From: Pseudomonas putida
GTDB lineage: Bacteria > Pseudomonadota > Gammaproteobacteria > Pseudomonadales > Pseudomonadaceae
Assembly: GCF_005080685.1 (NCBI RefSeq)
Contig: NZ_CP039371.1
Location: 62,001-126,000, forward strand
Reading direction: 5' to 3'
DNA length: 64,000 nucleotides
The notes under the pieces were generated by a model. The model saw only the letters and a program-made list of their open reading frames with translations. It had not been told where the DNA came from and did no database searches. The translations under genes and the position numbers were made by a program. This document shows, in pieces, positions 55,062 through 64,000 of this stretch. The stretch's first letter is position 1. The number at the start of each line of letters is the position of its first letter.

Positions 55062-55871
55062 TCAGCGCCGTGCGCCGCGCACCCCTTCGGCCAGCGCCGA
55101 GCACAGGCTCAGCACATCGCTGACAGCCTGGTCGGCGTCCTTGGCCTGGGCGATCTTGTCGACCAGCGCCGAGCCCACCACCACACCATCGGCCAGGCGA
55201 GCGATCGCCGCCGCCTGGTCTGGGGTACGGATGCCGAAGCCGACACTGATCGGCAGATCGGTATGCCGACGCAGGCGTGCAATGGCCTCGGTCACGTGCT
55301 CGGTAGTGGCCGAACCGGCACCGGTCACACCCGCCACCGACACGTAGTAGACGAAGCCGGAGCTGCGTTCCAGCACGCGCGGCAGGCGTGCATCGTCGGT
55401 GGTCGGTGTGGTCAGGCGGATGAAGTCGATGCCCGAGGCCTGGGCCGGGGTCGCAAGCTCGGCGTCATGTTCGGGCGGCAGGTCGACGATGATCAGGCCA
55501 TCGACACCGGCATCCTTGGCTTGGGCCACGAACCGGTCCACGCCAAAACGGTGGATCGGGTTGTAATAGCCCATCAGCACGATCGGCGTGGTCTGGTCGC
55601 CAACGCGGAATTCGCGAACCATCTGCAAGGTCTTGGCCAGGGTCTGGCCAGCCTCCAGGGCGCGCAGGGTGGCGAGCTGGATGGCCACGCCGTCAGCCAT
55701 CGGGTCGGTGAACGGCATGCCCAGCTCGATCACGTCGGCGCCGGCGGCTGGCAGGCCTTTGAGGATCTGCAGCGAGGCGTCATAGCCCGGATCGCCAGCG
55801 GTGACGAAGGTGACCAGCGCGGAGCGGCCTTCGGCCTTGAGCTCGGCGAAGCGTTGTTCAAGACGGCTCAT
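55062..55871 (-). CDS. trpA: Tryptophan synthase alpha subunit
   Basis: This 269-residue subunit cleaves indole-3-glycerol phosphate to indole. The start overlaps the trpB stop by four bases (ATGA) and is preceded by GGAG. The active-site Glu and Asp are in [30 protein letters not shown] and [26 protein letters not shown] and [10 protein letters not shown] are phosphate-binding loops. Confidence 0.96.
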   Translation of the reverse strand: MSRLEQRFAELKAEGRSALVTFVTAGDPGYDASLQILKGLPAAGADVIELGMPFTDPMADGVAIQLATLRALEAGQTLAKTLQMVREFRVGDQTTPIVLMGYYNPIHRFGVDRFVAQAKDAGVDGLIIVDLPPEHDAELATPAQASGIDFIRLTTPTTDDARLPRVLERSSGFVYYVSVAGVTGAGSATTEHVTEAIARLRRHTDLPISVGFGIRTPDQAAAIARLADGVVVGSALVDKIAQAKDADQAVSDVLSLCSALAEGVRGARR

Positions 55872-57085
55872 GCCTGTTTCTCCTGGGCTGCCATGTGGTT
55901 CATCACGGTTTGCATGTCTTTGTCGCCACGGCCCGACAGGCACACCACCATCAGGTGATCCTTGGGCAGGCTCGGCGCGCGCTTGATCGCCTCGGCCAGG
56001 GCGTGGGAGCTTTCCAGCGCCGGAATGATGCCTTCCAGGCGGCAGGTGGCATGGAACGCGTCGAGGGCTTCGTCATCGGTGATACTGACGTACTCGACGC
56101 GCTTCACTTCGTGCAGGTAGGCGTGCTCCGGGCCGATGCCCGGGTAGTCGAGGCCGGCGGAAATCGAGTGGGCGTCGGTGATCTGGCCGTCCTCGTCCTG
56201 CAGCAGGTAGGTGCGGTTGCCATGCAGCACACCTGGCACACCACCGTTGAGGCTGGCCGCGTGTTTGTCGGTGTGCACGCCGTGGCCGCCGGCTTCGACG
56301 CCGATGATCTGCACGCTCGGCTCTTCGAGGAATTCGTGGAACAGGCCCATGGCGTTGGAGCCTCCGCCGACGCAGGCGACCAGGCTGTCAGGCAGGCGGC
56401 CTTCCTTTTCCTGCAGCTGGGCGCGGGTTTCCTTGCCGATGATCGACTGGAAGTCGCGGACCATGGCCGGATACGGGTGCGGGCCGGCGACGGTGCCGAT
56501 CAGGTAGAAGGTGTCATCGACATTGGTGACCCAGTCGCGCAGGGCCTCGTTCATGGCGTCCTTGAGGGTGCCGGTTCCGGCGGTGACCGGGACGATCTCG
56601 GCGCCCAGCAGCTTCATGCGGAACACGTTGGCCTGCTGGCGCTCGATGTCGGTGGCCCCCATGTAGATCACGCAAGGCAGGCCGAAGCGTGCCGCCACGG
56701 TGGCGGTGGCCACGCCGTGCATGCCGGCGCCGGTCTCGGCGATCAGGCGCTTCTTGCCCATGCGCTTGGCCAGCAGTACCTGGCCGATGCAGTTGTTCAC
56801 CTTGTGCGCGCCCGTGTGGTTGAGCTCTTCGCGCTTGAAGAAGATCTTCGCGCCGCCGCAGTGCTCGGTCAGGCGCTCGGCGAAGTACAGCGGATTCGGC
56901 CGGCCGATGTAGTCACGCTGGAAGTACGCGAGGTCTTCGAGGAACTTGGGGTCTGCCTTGGCCGCTTCGTATTCGCGGGCCAGGTCCAGCACCAGGGGCA
57001 TCAGGGTTTCGGCCACGTAGCGGCCGCCGAACGCGCCGAACAGGCCGTTGGCATCCGGGCCGGGGCGGTATTGGGTCTGGGTCAT
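55868..57085 (-). CDS. trpB: Tryptophan synthase beta subunit
   Basis: This 405-residue PLP enzyme joins indole and serine. The PLP Lys lies in the family motif [38 protein letters not shown] and [15 protein letters not shown] (phosphate loop) are also present. It is the first gene of trpBA and is divergent from trpI, the standard Pseudomonas arrangement in which TrpI activates trpBA when indoleglycerol phosphate accumulates. Confidence 0.97.
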   Translation of the reverse strand: MTQTQYRPGPDANGLFGAFGGRYVAETLMPLVLDLAREYEAAKADPKFLEDLAYFQRDYIGRPNPLYFAERLTEHCGGAKIFFKREELNHTGAHKVNNCIGQVLLAKRMGKKRLIAETGAGMHGVATATVAARFGLPCVIYMGATDIERQQANVFRMKLLGAEIVPVTAGTGTLKDAMNEALRDWVTNVDDTFYLIGTVAGPHPYPAMVRDFQSIIGKETRAQLQEKEGRLPDSLVACVGGGSNAMGLFHEFLEEPSVQIIGVEAGGHGVHTDKHAASLNGGVPGVLHGNRTYLLQDEDGQITDAHSISAGLDYPGIGPEHAYLHEVKRVEYVSITDDEALDAFHATCRLEGIIPALESSHALAEAIKRAPSLPKDHLMVVCLSGRGDKDMQTVMNHMAAQEKQA

Positions 57086-57194
57086 GGGGCGCTCCAGGGC
57101 GTTATGAATGAGTGATGGGCTTTACTCTAACCACGGCAAGCCCGCCTGAAAACCGATAAGATTGCGCAAACCTGTCAGGAAAACTCACAAGACA
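57086..57194. promoter_or_regulatory. trpI-trpB divergent control region
   Basis: This 109-bp gap between divergent trpI and trpB must hold both promoters and the TrpI sites known from other pseudomonads. I cannot assign the two sites with confidence; a short A/T-rich stretch, ccgataagattgcgcaaac, is a candidate. Confidence 0.45.
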
Positions 57195-58091
57195 ATGGCC
57201 CACGATCTTCCCCCGCTCAATGCCCTGCGCGCCTTCGAGGCCACGGCTCGGCTGAACAGCGTCAGTCAAGCAGCCGAAGCGCTTCACGTGACCCATGGCG
57301 CGGTGAGCCGGCAGCTCAAGGTACTCGAAGAGCACTTGGGGATCGCGCTGTTCGTCAAGGATGGCCGTGGCATCAAACTCACAGATGCCGGCATCCGCCT
57401 GCGCGACGCCAGCTTCGATGCCTTCGACCGCCTGCGCGGCATTTGCGCTGAGCTCAGTCGCGATGTCAGCGAGGCGCCATTCGTATTGGGATGCTCCGGG
57501 AGCCTGCTGGCGCGCTGGTTCATCCCGCGCCTGGGCAGGCTGAAGGCCGACCTGCCGGAGTTGCGCCTGCACCTGTCGGCTGGCGAGGGTGACCTCGATC
57601 CACGCCGTCCGGGGCTAGATGCATTGCTGGTGTATGCCGAGCCGCCGTGGCCTGCGGACATGCAGGTGCATGTATTGGCCGAAGAGCGCATAGGGCCAGT
57701 GCTGAGCCCGCACTTCGCCGGTTTCGAGCGCCTGCGCAAGGCGCCGGTGCAGGCATTGCTGGGCGAGCCGCTGCTGCACACCACGTCGCGGCCACAGGCA
57801 TGGCCGACGTGGGCCGCCGAACAAGCGCTGGACCCGGCTGCGTTGCAGTACGGCCAGGCCTTCGAACACTTGTATTACCTGCTGGAAGCTGCGGTGGCGG
57901 GCCTTGGGGTGGCCATCGCGCCGCAACCCTTGGTGGCCGATGACCTTCGCGCCGGGCGGCTGAGCGCGCCCTGGGGGTTTTCGCCGACCCGTGCGGCGTT
58001 GGCGCTATGGGTGCCCAGGCGCGCCGCGGATGGGCGCGCCGAGCAATTGGCGCAGTGGCTGCGCCGGGAACTGGACAGCCAGCTCGTTTAG
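57195..58091 (+). CDS. trpI: TrpI, LysR-type activator of trpBA
   Basis: This 298-residue LysR protein starts [21 protein letters not shown], with helix-turn-helix [23 protein letters not shown] and [19 protein letters not shown], typical of the TrpI/GcvA branch. Its position divergent from trpBA identifies it. It responds to indole-3-glycerol phosphate in P. putida and P. aeruginosa. Confidence 0.93.
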   Translation: MAHDLPPLNALRAFEATARLNSVSQAAEALHVTHGAVSRQLKVLEEHLGIALFVKDGRGIKLTDAGIRLRDASFDAFDRLRGICAELSRDVSEAPFVLGCSGSLLARWFIPRLGRLKADLPELRLHLSAGEGDLDPRRPGLDALLVYAEPPWPADMQVHVLAEERIGPVLSPHFAGFERLRKAPVQALLGEPLLHTTSRPQAWPTWAAEQALDPAALQYGQAFEHLYYLLEAAVAGLGVAIAPQPLVADDLRAGRLSAPWGFSPTRAALALWVPRRAADGRAEQLAQWLRRELDSQLV

Positions 58092-58411
58092 TTGCGTTTG
58101 CACAGCAGCCAGGCAGCCAGCAGGCCGAGGGCGCCCACCGCCACGCCGGCAGTGGTCAGCGGGTGTTCCTGGGCGTAGTCGCGGGTGGCGATGCCGGTCT
58201 GGCGGGTGCGGGTCTTCACCTCTTCATAGGCATCGCCAAGCAGGCTGCGCGAATGACGCAGCGCGTTTTCGGCATTGCTGCGAATGGACTTGAGCGATTT
58301 CTGCGACTCCTCGGAGGCGTCGTGCTTGAGGTTCTCCAGGGCTTTGAGCAGGTTTTCGATCTCGGTTTCCATGCTTTCCAGGGACGCTTTGCGCAGCGAA
58401 TTGCGTGGCAT
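58088..58411 (-). CDS. DUF883 (ElaB/YqjD/CsbD-like) membrane-anchored protein
   Basis: This 107-residue protein has its ATG at 58411 behind AAGGAG. Most of it is an amphipathic helix ([40 protein letters not shown]). It ends in a single hydrophobic helix ([19 protein letters not shown]), as in ElaB/YqjD proteins, which bind stationary-phase ribosomes at the membrane. The end overlaps the trpI stop by four bases on the other strand. Confidence 0.87.
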   Translation of the reverse strand: MPRNSLRKASLESMETEIENLLKALENLKHDASEESQKSLKSIRSNAENALRHSRSLLGDAYEEVKTRTRQTGIATRDYAQEHPLTTAGVAVGALGLLAAWLLCKRN

Positions 58412-58561
58412 GTGGACTCTCCTTCGCGGTAGGGGTGGTAAGGATTGCGACTTCCCGCTGCGTTGAAAGTGCGATCGAACTTTCAGCGACGCTGACGGCT
58501 CGCAGGTAAACCAGGCCGGCGCTGCTAGGCTCAAGTGTCACAACCCTTCAAGGAGAACGTC

Positions 58562-58777
58562 ATGAGCGATCATCACACGTACAAGAAGATCGAGTTGGTG
58601 GGGTCGTCGACCACCAGCATCGAGGATGCGATCAACAATGCGCTGGCCGAGGCGGCCAAGAGCATCAAGCTGCTGGAGTGGTTCGAGGTGGTCGATACCC
58701 GTGGGCATATCCGCGACGGCAAGGTCGAGCACTACCAGGTGACGCTCAAGGTCGGCTTCCGCATCGCCAACAGCTGA
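58562..58777 (+). CDS. Dodecin-family flavin-binding protein
   Basis: This 71-residue dodecin forms a dodecameric shell that stores flavin. It starts [20 protein letters not shown] behind AAGGAG, with the core [30 protein letters not shown] (seen in part) and [14 protein letters not shown]. The Trp in LLEWFEV is the flavin-stacking residue. It is divergent from the DUF883 gene. Confidence 0.93.
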   Translation: MSDHHTYKKIELVGSSTTSIEDAINNALAEAAKSIKLLEWFEVVDTRGHIRDGKVEHYQVTLKVGFRIANS

Positions 58778-58875
58778 GGCCATGCCAGGGCCAGTGGCCC
58801 AGGCGCGATGATGGTTTTCGAGGGTGCCTTTGCCGGCGCCCTTTTTCGGTTTCATCCATTCAAGGAATGCAGGCG

Positions 58876-59760
58876 ATGAAAAGAACGATTGTGGCGGTAG
58901 GGCTGATGGCGTTGGCGGGAGGAGCGTTCGCGGCGGGCAAGCCGTGCGAAGAGCTCAAGGCGGAGATTGCGGCAAAGCTCGATGCCAAGGGCGTCAGCGG
59001 CTACACGCTCGAGGTGGTCAAGAAGGGTGAGCCGGCGGGCAAGGTCGTTGGCAGCTGCGAGGGTGGCACCAAGGAAATCGTCTACCGGCGTGGTTGGTGC
59101 GGTGGATGCTTCGCGGGGCAAGCCCCACACAGGGCCCGTGCAGCACGCGGCCCCTGTGGGAGCGGGCTTGCCCCGCGAAGAACATCACTCGGTCTTGAGC
59201 GCCTGCGCCATCAGCTCATAGGAACGCACCCGGTCGGCATGTTCGTACAGGTCGCAGGTAAAGATCAGCTCATCCGCCCCCGTCTGCTCCAGCAGCACTT
59301 CCACCTTGGCCCGCACCTTCTGCGGGCTGCCAATCATCGCCAGGCCCAGGAAGCTGCCCACCGCATCGCGCTCGTGGGGCAGCCACAGGCCATCCATGCT
59401 CGGCACCGGCGGGCGTTGCATCAGGCTTTGTCCGCGGATCAGCGCGAGAATGCGTTGGTACACCGAGGTGGCCAGGTACTCGGCGCGCTCGTCGGTATCG
59501 GCCACCACCATCGGCACGCCCAGCATCACGTAGGGCTTGTCCAGCGTGGTCGAGGGCTTGAAGTGGTCACGGTAGATACGAATCGCCTCGTGCATCATGC
59601 GCGGCGCGAAATGCGAGGCGAAGGCGTAGGGCATTCCGCGCATGCCTGCCAGTTGGGCACTGAACAGGCTGGAGCCGAGCAGCCACAGGGGCACCTCGGT
59701 GTCGTGGCCCGGCACGGCGATCACTTTTTGATCATCAGTGCGCGGCCCGAGGTAGCGTGA
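58876..59760 (+). CDS. DUF1161 protein with lost stop codon and read-through tail
   Basis: The first 73 residues are a normal DUF1161 protein: signal peptide [20 protein letters not shown], then [37 protein letters not shown]. Family members, like the copy at 60840, end within a few residues of this point. Here the frame runs on through a REP hairpin (59109-59180) and antisense across most of the luciferase-like gene to 59760, giving 294 codons. The tail has no protein character. A lost stop near the REP insertion is the simplest reading. The true mature product, if stable, is uncertain. Confidence 0.6.
   Translation: MKRTIVAVGLMALAGGAFAAGKPCEELKAEIAAKLDAKGVSGYTLEVVKKGEPAGKVVGSCEGGTKEIVYRRGWCGGCFAGQAPHRARAARGPCGSGLAPRRTSLGLERLRHQLIGTHPVGMFVQVAGKDQLIRPRLLQQHFHLGPHLLRAANHRQAQEAAHRIALVGQPQAIHARHRRALHQALSADQRENALVHRGGQVLGALVGIGHHHRHAQHHVGLVQRGRGLEVVTVDTNRLVHHARREMRGEGVGHSAHACQLGTEQAGAEQPQGHLGVVARHGDHFLIISARPEVA
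59109..59180. repeat. REP inverted pair
   Basis: cttcgcggggcaagccc and gggcttgccccgcgaag form a 17-bp perfect stem with a smaller palindrome in between. It differs in type from the gtgtcgcga REPs at 28.5 and 32.2 kb and sits over the 3' end of the DUF1161 gene. Confidence 0.85.
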
Positions 59761-60189
59761 CAACTCCTCGACATCGTCCGGGAAGTCGTCGGCGCTGCCC
59801 GCGCGGTCGCGACGCAGGGCATAGGCGGTCATCTGGTCCGAGCCCGGTGCACGGCCCAGGCCCAGGTCGATGCGCCCGGGATAGAGACTGGCCAGGGTGC
59901 CGAACTGCTCGGCGATCACCAGAGGCGCATGGTTGGGCAGCATGATGCCGCCGGAACCGACGCGGATGCTCGATGTGCCGCCCGCCAGGTAACCGATCAG
60001 CACCGAGGTGGCGGAACTAGCGATGCCGTCCATGTTGTGGTGCTCGGCGACCCAGAAACGGTTGTAACCAAAGCGTTCGACGTGACGCGCCAGGTCCAGG
60101 GAGTTGTGCAGCGCTTGTGCAGGGCCGGTGTCGGCGCGTACCGGTACCAGGTCGAGGGTGGAAATCTTCAGGTCACGCAGCTGGGTCAT
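59185..60189 (-). CDS. LLM-class flavin monooxygenase-like protein (YhbW type)
   Basis: This 334-residue bacterial-luciferase-like protein starts [20 protein letters not shown] behind GGAGG. Conserved parts are [46 protein letters not shown] and [13 protein letters not shown]. Members of this group use reduced FMN; the substrate is unknown. A REP pair follows its 3' end, and it is divergent from osmC. Confidence 0.88.
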   Translation of the reverse strand: MTQLRDLKISTLDLVPVRADTGPAQALHNSLDLARHVERFGYNRFWVAEHHNMDGIASSATSVLIGYLAGGTSSIRVGSGGIMLPNHAPLVIAEQFGTLASLYPGRIDLGLGRAPGSDQMTAYALRRDRAGSADDFPDDVEELSRYLGPRTDDQKVIAVPGHDTEVPLWLLGSSLFSAQLAGMRGMPYAFASHFAPRMMHEAIRIYRDHFKPSTTLDKPYVMLGVPMVVADTDERAEYLATSVYQRILALIRGQSLMQRPPVPSMDGLWLPHERDAVGSFLGLAMIGSPQKVRAKVEVLLEQTGADELIFTCDLYEHADRVRSYELMAQALKTE

Positions 60190-60341
60190 CGGAGCCTCCG
60201 CAATAGGTCACAGGCCAGAGGCCTTTTGGTTTGTGTATGGGCGGATTCGCAGGAATCAATGCTGGCCGGTGGATTGATCTGAACTTGCTGTAGGAAGGTG
60301 CCTCTGAATTTACAGGTACGTAACCATGACCAGGAGGCATC

Positions 60342-60767
60342 ATGAAAAAGACAGCATCGGCGATCTGGCAAGGTGGACTGAAGGATGGCAAGGGCCGCAT
60401 CTCCACTGAGAGCGGGGCGCTGAAGGAAAATCCCTACGGCTTCAATACCCGGTTTGAAGGCTCGCCGGGCACCAATCCCGAGGAACTGATCGGTGCGGCC
60501 CATGCTGGCTGCTTCTCGATGGCACTATCGATGATGCTCGGCGAGGCCGGCCTGACCGCAGAGCGTATCGACACCATTGCCGAGGTCACCCTGGACAAGC
60601 AGCCCGACGGTTTCGCCATCACCGCGGTGCACCTGATCCTCAAGGCCAAGGTACCCGGCGCGAGCGAGGCGCAGTTCCTCGAGATCGCCAACAAGGCCAA
60701 GGCCGGCTGCCCGGTTTCCAAGGTCCTGAACGCCAAGATCAGCCTGGACGCTTCGCTGGTAGCCTGA
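60342..60767 (+). CDS. osmC: OsmC-family organic hydroperoxide reductase
   Basis: This 141-residue thiol peroxidase starts MKKTASAIWQGGLKDGKGRI behind AGGAGG. The two catalytic cysteines are Cys57 (GAAHAGCFSMALSMML) and Cys123 (KAKAGCPVSKVL), with the conserved Arg and Glu in FNTRFEG and NPEELIG. The length and motifs fit OsmC rather than Ohr. It is divergent from the LLM gene. Confidence 0.93.
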   Translation: MKKTASAIWQGGLKDGKGRISTESGALKENPYGFNTRFEGSPGTNPEELIGAAHAGCFSMALSMMLGEAGLTAERIDTIAEVTLDKQPDGFAITAVHLILKAKVPGASEAQFLEIANKAKAGCPVSKVLNAKISLDASLVA

Positions 60768-60839
60768 CGGCGCAACAGTGGCAGATTGCTGTAGTCTAAA
60801 CAGCGTCGGCAGCAAGGCTGCCCTTTCGGGAGCGGTTCA

Positions 60840-61073
60840 ATGAAACGCGTCGTAATCGCCGTGCTGGCTTCTCTCGTGGCCACTTCAGCATTGGCGGCAG
60901 TCAAACCGTGCGAAGAGCTCAAGGCCGAGATCGAAGCCAAGATCCAGGCTGCGGGCGTATCGTCCTATGCCTTGGAGATCGTGCCCAACAGCGAGGTCAA
61001 GGACCAGAATATGGTCGTTGGCACCTGCGACGGCGGCACCCAGAAGATCATCTACCAGAAGAACGACAGGTAG
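60840..61073 (+). CDS. DUF1161 small exported protein
   Basis: This 77-residue protein has the signal peptide MKRVVIAVLASLVATSALAA and starts behind GGGAG. The mature protein [21 protein letters not shown] has one Cys pair, PCEEL and VVGTCDGG. It is a paralogue of the gene at 58876, with which it shares the [10 protein letters not shown] core. Function is unknown in the family. It is 72 bp from osmC and may share its transcript. Confidence 0.87.
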   Translation: MKRVVIAVLASLVATSALAAVKPCEELKAEIEAKIQAAGVSSYALEIVPNSEVKDQNMVVGTCDGGTQKIIYQKNDR

Positions 61074-61121
61074 ATGGGCCATGGCCCCAGCGCAGACAGG
61101 TCTGCGCCGGGGTCTTGCTGC

Positions 61122-61535
61122 TCAGGGAATGCAGAACACGTTGCTTGCCTCATCCACCACTCTGTTGCGGCTGGCGTCATACAACGCCACTTCCGGGTCC
61201 ATGACCGGCGCTCGGGCAACCAGGCGGTAGCGCTCGCCGGCCTTGAAATCATCGAAACGCACGGTCAGGTAGCAGGTACGTTCCCGAGGGTCGGTGGTAA
61301 AGCCACCCGCGTACACTTCATAGTCGAAGCGCACCACCAGCTCGTGCTTGCCGGGGGTTACCTGGAAATAGCGGCCATCGTTCAGGCGTTGGCCATCGAG
61401 CCGGTCGGCCATGACCAGGCGCCCTGGCGTCATGGTGTAGAGATCGACCCAGGCCTGCTTGGGGTCGGCGGGTGGCAAGGGGCTGGCGCAGGCCCCCAGG
61501 GCACTGAGGGCGATCAGCATCATGGGCTGGCGCAT
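61122..61535 (-). CDS. Lipoprotein of unknown function, paralogue of 61591
   Basis: This 137-residue lipoprotein has a lipobox at LGAC near residue 16 (MRQPMMLIALSALGACASPL). The mature part has PADPKQAWVDLYTM, NDGRYFQVTPGKHELVVRFDYEV, and a C-terminal Cys. It shares the layout QAWVDL/IDL, RYFQV/EV, HELVVR/TVR, DFKAGERYRL with the gene at 61591, so the two are duplicates. Both are preceded by GGGAGTAyTGCC before the ATG. Confidence 0.8.
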   Translation of the reverse strand: MRQPMMLIALSALGACASPLPPADPKQAWVDLYTMTPGRLVMADRLDGQRLNDGRYFQVTPGKHELVVRFDYEVYAGGFTTDPRERTCYLTVRFDDFKAGERYRLVARAPVMDPEVALYDASRNRVVDEASNVFCIP

Positions 61536-61590
61536 GGCAATACTCCCACTTGCGATTCACAAGGTACAAGCATAGCGCCGTTCAGGGGTT

Positions 61591-62004
61591 TCAGGTGCGT
61601 TGGCATCCGGCTGGCAGGCCCTGGCCGACGAGTTTCTGCTGGTGGTCGTAGAGTTTGATCCAGGGACGGAAGCCGATGCTGCCTGCTTGCAGCTGGTAAC
61701 GCTGGCCGGCACTGAAGTCCTTGAAGGTCAGGTTGAGCTGGCAGTCGCGCCACAAGGGCTCGTTCACCGGGCCGATGTTGCTCGGCGTGACCGGGAACTG
61801 GTAGCGCACGGTCAGTTCGTGGCTACCGGGCTCGACCTCGAAATAGCGGTTGTCGGCCCACTCGCGTTCGTCCACCTGGACGGCATGCAGCGAGGTATCG
61901 TCATGCGGGCTGAGGTCGATCCAGGCCTGATTGGGGTCCGGGTCGGGCAAGGTCGAACAGGCAGACAGCAGGACTAGCGAACTGGCGACGAACAGGGCAC
62001 GCAT
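61591..62004 (-). CDS. Lipoprotein of unknown function, paralogue of 61122
   Basis: This 137-residue lipoprotein starts MRALFVASSLVLLSACSTLP at 62004, with lipobox LSAC. It keeps the paired motifs NQAWIDLSPHD, DNRYFEVEPGSHELTVRYQ and DFSAGQRYQLQAGS of its neighbour. The two genes are 55 bp apart in one direction and look like a recent tandem duplication with divergence. Function is unknown. Confidence 0.8.
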   Translation of the reverse strand: MRALFVASSLVLLSACSTLPDPDPNQAWIDLSPHDDTSLHAVQVDEREWADNRYFEVEPGSHELTVRYQFPVTPSNIGPVNEPLWRDCQLNLTFKDFSAGQRYQLQAGSIGFRPWIKLYDHQQKLVGQGLPAGCQRT

Positions 62005-62070
62005 GGCAGTACTCCCCCCTGGCAAGATAGTCTTGGGCGCAATGGCCATGAGCAGTGGGACAGCCCCAAG

Positions 62071-63153
62071 ATGGATCGATTTTTTCTTTTGCAGCGCTCA
62101 GGCCCTGGGCCACTCGACCGCATTTTCAAGGGTTTGGTTCCCGTGCTGGCCGTGCTTCTGCTGAACGGTTGCAGCAGCGTCGGTTACTACGGGCAGTTGG
62201 CCCAGGGGCAGTGGCAACTGCTGCGCGCGCGCCAGCCTGTGGATAACGTGCTGGCCGATCCAGCCAGCAGCCCGCAACTGCGCCAGCGTCTGGCCCATGC
62301 CGAACAGGCGCGGCGCTTCGCCAGCCAGCGACTGCAACTGCCAGACAACCGCAGCTACCGGGTCTACGCCGATCTCGGGCGACCCTATGTGGTGTGGAAC
62401 GTGTTCGCTACGCCCGAGTTGTCGCTGCAACCGGTGACCCATTGCTTCCCCATCGCCGGTTGCGTCGCCTACCGGGGCTACTACCGCCAGGGCGCGGCCC
62501 GGGGTGCTGCGGCGCTGATGCGTGAGGATGGCCTGGACGTCTACGTGGGCGGGGTGGAGGCCTATTCGACCCTGGGCTGGTTCGATGACCCGATTCTGTC
62601 GACGATGGTGGGCTGGGGCGACGAGCGCCTGGCGGCGTTGATCTTCCATGAGCTGGCGCACCAGCGCTTCTACGTGCGTGACGACACGGCGTTCAATGAG
62701 TCGTTCGCCACCTTCGTCGAGCAGGAAGGCGCGCGGCAATGGCGCGTGGCCCGTGGGTTGGCGCCGTTGGCCGACGGCCAGGCGGCGCAACGCGAGCAGT
62801 TCACCCGGCTGGTGCTGGCCAGCCGCGAGCGTTTGCAGGCGATCTATGCAGGGCCGTTGGACGATGCGCACAAGCGAGTGGCCAAGCAGGCGGAATTCGA
62901 GCGGCTGCGCCGGGAGTATCGGGTGATGCGCGATGGGGCGTGGGCGGGGGACAAGCGCTATGACGCCTGGATTTATGGACCGATGAACAATGCCAAGTTG
63001 CTGCCGTTCGGGCTGTATGACCAGTGGGTGCCGGCGTTCGCGGCGTTGTTTGACGAGGTGGGCGGGGACTGGGCGAGGTTTTATGCGCGGGTGGAGCAGT
63101 TGGGGCGGTTGCCGATCGATCGGCGCAAGGTGGCGTTGCAGCGGTTGAAGTAA
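62071..63153 (+). CDS. Predicted lipoprotein aminopeptidase (COG4324)
   Basis: This 360-residue predicted metallopeptidase has an N-terminal lipobox, LLLNGCSSVGY. The zinc motif HELAHQRFY (HExxH form) is at about residue 193, followed by FNESFATFVEQEGARQW, in which the Glu may be the third ligand. Homologues are annotated as predicted aminopeptidases. The start at 62071 has only a weak ribosome site (GGGA, 11 bases). The substrate is unknown, and the gene stands alone. Confidence 0.82.
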   Translation: MDRFFLLQRSGPGPLDRIFKGLVPVLAVLLLNGCSSVGYYGQLAQGQWQLLRARQPVDNVLADPASSPQLRQRLAHAEQARRFASQRLQLPDNRSYRVYADLGRPYVVWNVFATPELSLQPVTHCFPIAGCVAYRGYYRQGAARGAAALMREDGLDVYVGGVEAYSTLGWFDDPILSTMVGWGDERLAALIFHELAHQRFYVRDDTAFNESFATFVEQEGARQWRVARGLAPLADGQAAQREQFTRLVLASRERLQAIYAGPLDDAHKRVAKQAEFERLRREYRVMRDGAWAGDKRYDAWIYGPMNNAKLLPFGLYDQWVPAFAALFDEVGGDWARFYARVEQLGRLPIDRRKVALQRLK

Positions 63154-63166
63154 GCCAGTGAGATTT

Positions 63167-63273
63167 TGGGGCCGCTTTGCGGCCCATTGCGACACAAGGC
63201 CGCTCCCACAGGTATGCGCGATCGCTTGTAGGAGCGGCCTTGTGTCGCGATGGGCTGCAAAGCAGCCCCTGGC
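63167..63273. repeat. REP inverted pair
   Basis: ggggccgctttgcggccc with cgacacaaggccgctcccac, facing gtaggagcggccttgtgtcg with gggctgcaaagcagcccc. It fills the gap between the aminopeptidase and HAD genes. Confidence 0.85.
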
Positions 63274-63275
63274 CA

Positions 63276-63926
63276 TCAAGCCCTGATGAATGCCTGATGC
63301 AACTGCGCCAACGTCTCGAAATGGAACGCCGGCGCTTCGGCCATCAATTCATCCTGGCTGCCAAACCCGTACCCTACCGCCACCGCCTGCAGCCCATTGC
63401 TGCGCGCGCCGATCAGGTCGTGCTTGCGATCGCCGATCATCAGCGTCTGCGCAGGGTCCAGTCCCTCTTCGTCCAGCAGGTGGCGGATCAGCTCGACCTT
63501 GTTGGTGCGGGTGCCATCCAGTTCGCTGCCGTAGATCACCTTGAAGTGCTGGTCGAAGGCGAAGTGGCGGGCGATTTCGCGGGCGAACTCCCAGGGCTTG
63601 GACGTGGCGATGTACAGCGTACGGCCCTGGTCGTTGAGGGCTTTGAGCAGCTCTGGCACGCCGTCGAACACCTCGTTCTCGTACAGGCCGGTCACCCGGA
63701 AACGCTCACGGTAGTGGTTCACCGCCTCCCAGGCCCTGGCTTCGTCGAAGCTGTAGAACTGCATGAAGGCCTGTAGCAGCGGTGGCCCGATGAAATGCTC
63801 GAGGCGCGTCAGGTCTGGTTCGTCGATGCCCAGCTTGGCGAGGGCGTACTGGATCGAACGGGTGATGCCCAGGCGCGGGTCGGTCAGGGTGCCGTCGAGG
63901 TCGAAAAGGATGTTCTGCTGGTGCAT
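63276..63926 (-). CDS. HAD-superfamily phosphatase
   Basis: This 216-residue HAD phosphatase starts MHQQNILFDLDGTLTDPRLG (motif I, DLDGTLTD), then LYIATSKPWEFA (motif II), NKVELIRHLL (Lys motif III) and MIGDRKHDLIGARSNG (motif IV). The pattern is closest to the phosphoglycolate phosphatase/5'-nucleotidase-like (YjjG/PNP) branch, with no exact substrate. It lies nine bases after the carbonic-anhydrase-like gene and is probably cotranscribed with it. Confidence 0.88.
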   Translation of the reverse strand: MHQQNILFDLDGTLTDPRLGITRSIQYALAKLGIDEPDLTRLEHFIGPPLLQAFMQFYSFDEARAWEAVNHYRERFRVTGLYENEVFDGVPELLKALNDQGRTLYIATSKPWEFAREIARHFAFDQHFKVIYGSELDGTRTNKVELIRHLLDEEGLDPAQTLMIGDRKHDLIGARSNGLQAVAVGYGFGSQDELMAEAPAFHFETLAQLHQAFIRA

Positions 63927-63935
63927 GGAAAAGGG

Positions 63936-64000
63936 TCACTCAGGTTGGTCGTAGCCTTCGGCCAGGTGCTGGTCCTTGAGCTTCACGTAGTTGCCAGCAC
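63936..64000 (-). CDS. C-terminus of a gamma-carbonic anhydrase-like protein (5' end outside window)
   Basis: Only the last 20 codons are visible: AGNYVKLKDQHLAEGYDQPE and a stop. The NYVKLKDQHL stretch resembles the C-terminal end of YrdA-type gamma-carbonic anhydrase/left-handed beta-helix proteins (ANHYVRLKDRHL). The identification is tentative because the catalytic part is beyond the right edge. Confidence 0.45.
   Translation of the reverse strand, partial: AGNYVKLKDQHLAEGYDQPE

Overview
The window is a GC-rich chromosomal stretch of a Pseudomonas, most likely the P. putida group. The support is the order plsC-gmhB-glyS-glyQ-tag-htrB-TPR-trkA-rsmB-fmt-def / dprA-tsaC-qor-hemF-aroE, followed by choX-betC, trpBA/trpI, dodecin and osmC. 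This is the conserved origin-proximal block of Pseudomonas. A 16-bp parS palindrome at 20768 and many perfect DnaA boxes right of 32.4 kb agree with a position near oriC. No rRNA, tRNA, CRISPR array or intact insertion sequence was seen.

Left part (1-7.7 kb): a czcCBA heavy-metal efflux operon (czcA runs off the left edge), a divergent OprD-type porin, a 49-codon His/Cys-rich small ORF and an OmpR-type response regulator without a sensor kinase. Three near-identical 14-bp operator-like sites (TTACAAWTYCGTMA) lie in the two divergent promoter regions and tie these genes into one metal regulon.

8.4-12.2 kb: an AT-richer accessory segment with genes I cannot name, including a two-gene unit whose second gene is broken by a one-base shift in a run of seven C.

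12.2-22.9 kb: metabolic and envelope genes (DUF2817 carboxypeptidase-like protein, MFS transporter, a frameshifted LysR gene, a DUF1329/DUF1302 pair, CapA-like protein, LysR/DoxX pair, RcnB-like protein with a 27-bp tandem repeat).

23.1-27.6 kb: a sulfide/sulfane-sulfur module. A FisR-type sigma-54 activator with its three sensing cysteines is divergent from persulfide dioxygenase, sulfide:quinone oxidoreductase and a TauE/TSUP carrier. The gap holds a -24/-12 promoter and five CTGCCA repeats.

27.6-32.1 kb: a LysR regulator, a GMC oxidoreductase and an MHS-family transporter. 32.4-48.8 kb: the housekeeping block above, interrupted by a yefM-yoeB toxin-antitoxin pair whose promoter holds two TGTACA hexamers 12 bp apart. 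49-54.2 kb: a SulP transporter and the choline-sulfate genes choX, betC and a LysR regulator. 54.2-64 kb: small conserved proteins, trpBA/trpI, two DUF1161 genes (one has lost its stop codon at a REP element), a luciferase-like monooxygenase, osmC, a paralogous lipoprotein pair, a predicted aminopeptidase, a HAD phosphatase and the tail of a carbonic-anhydrase-like gene. REP-type palindromes sit in many intergenic gaps from 28 kb onward.
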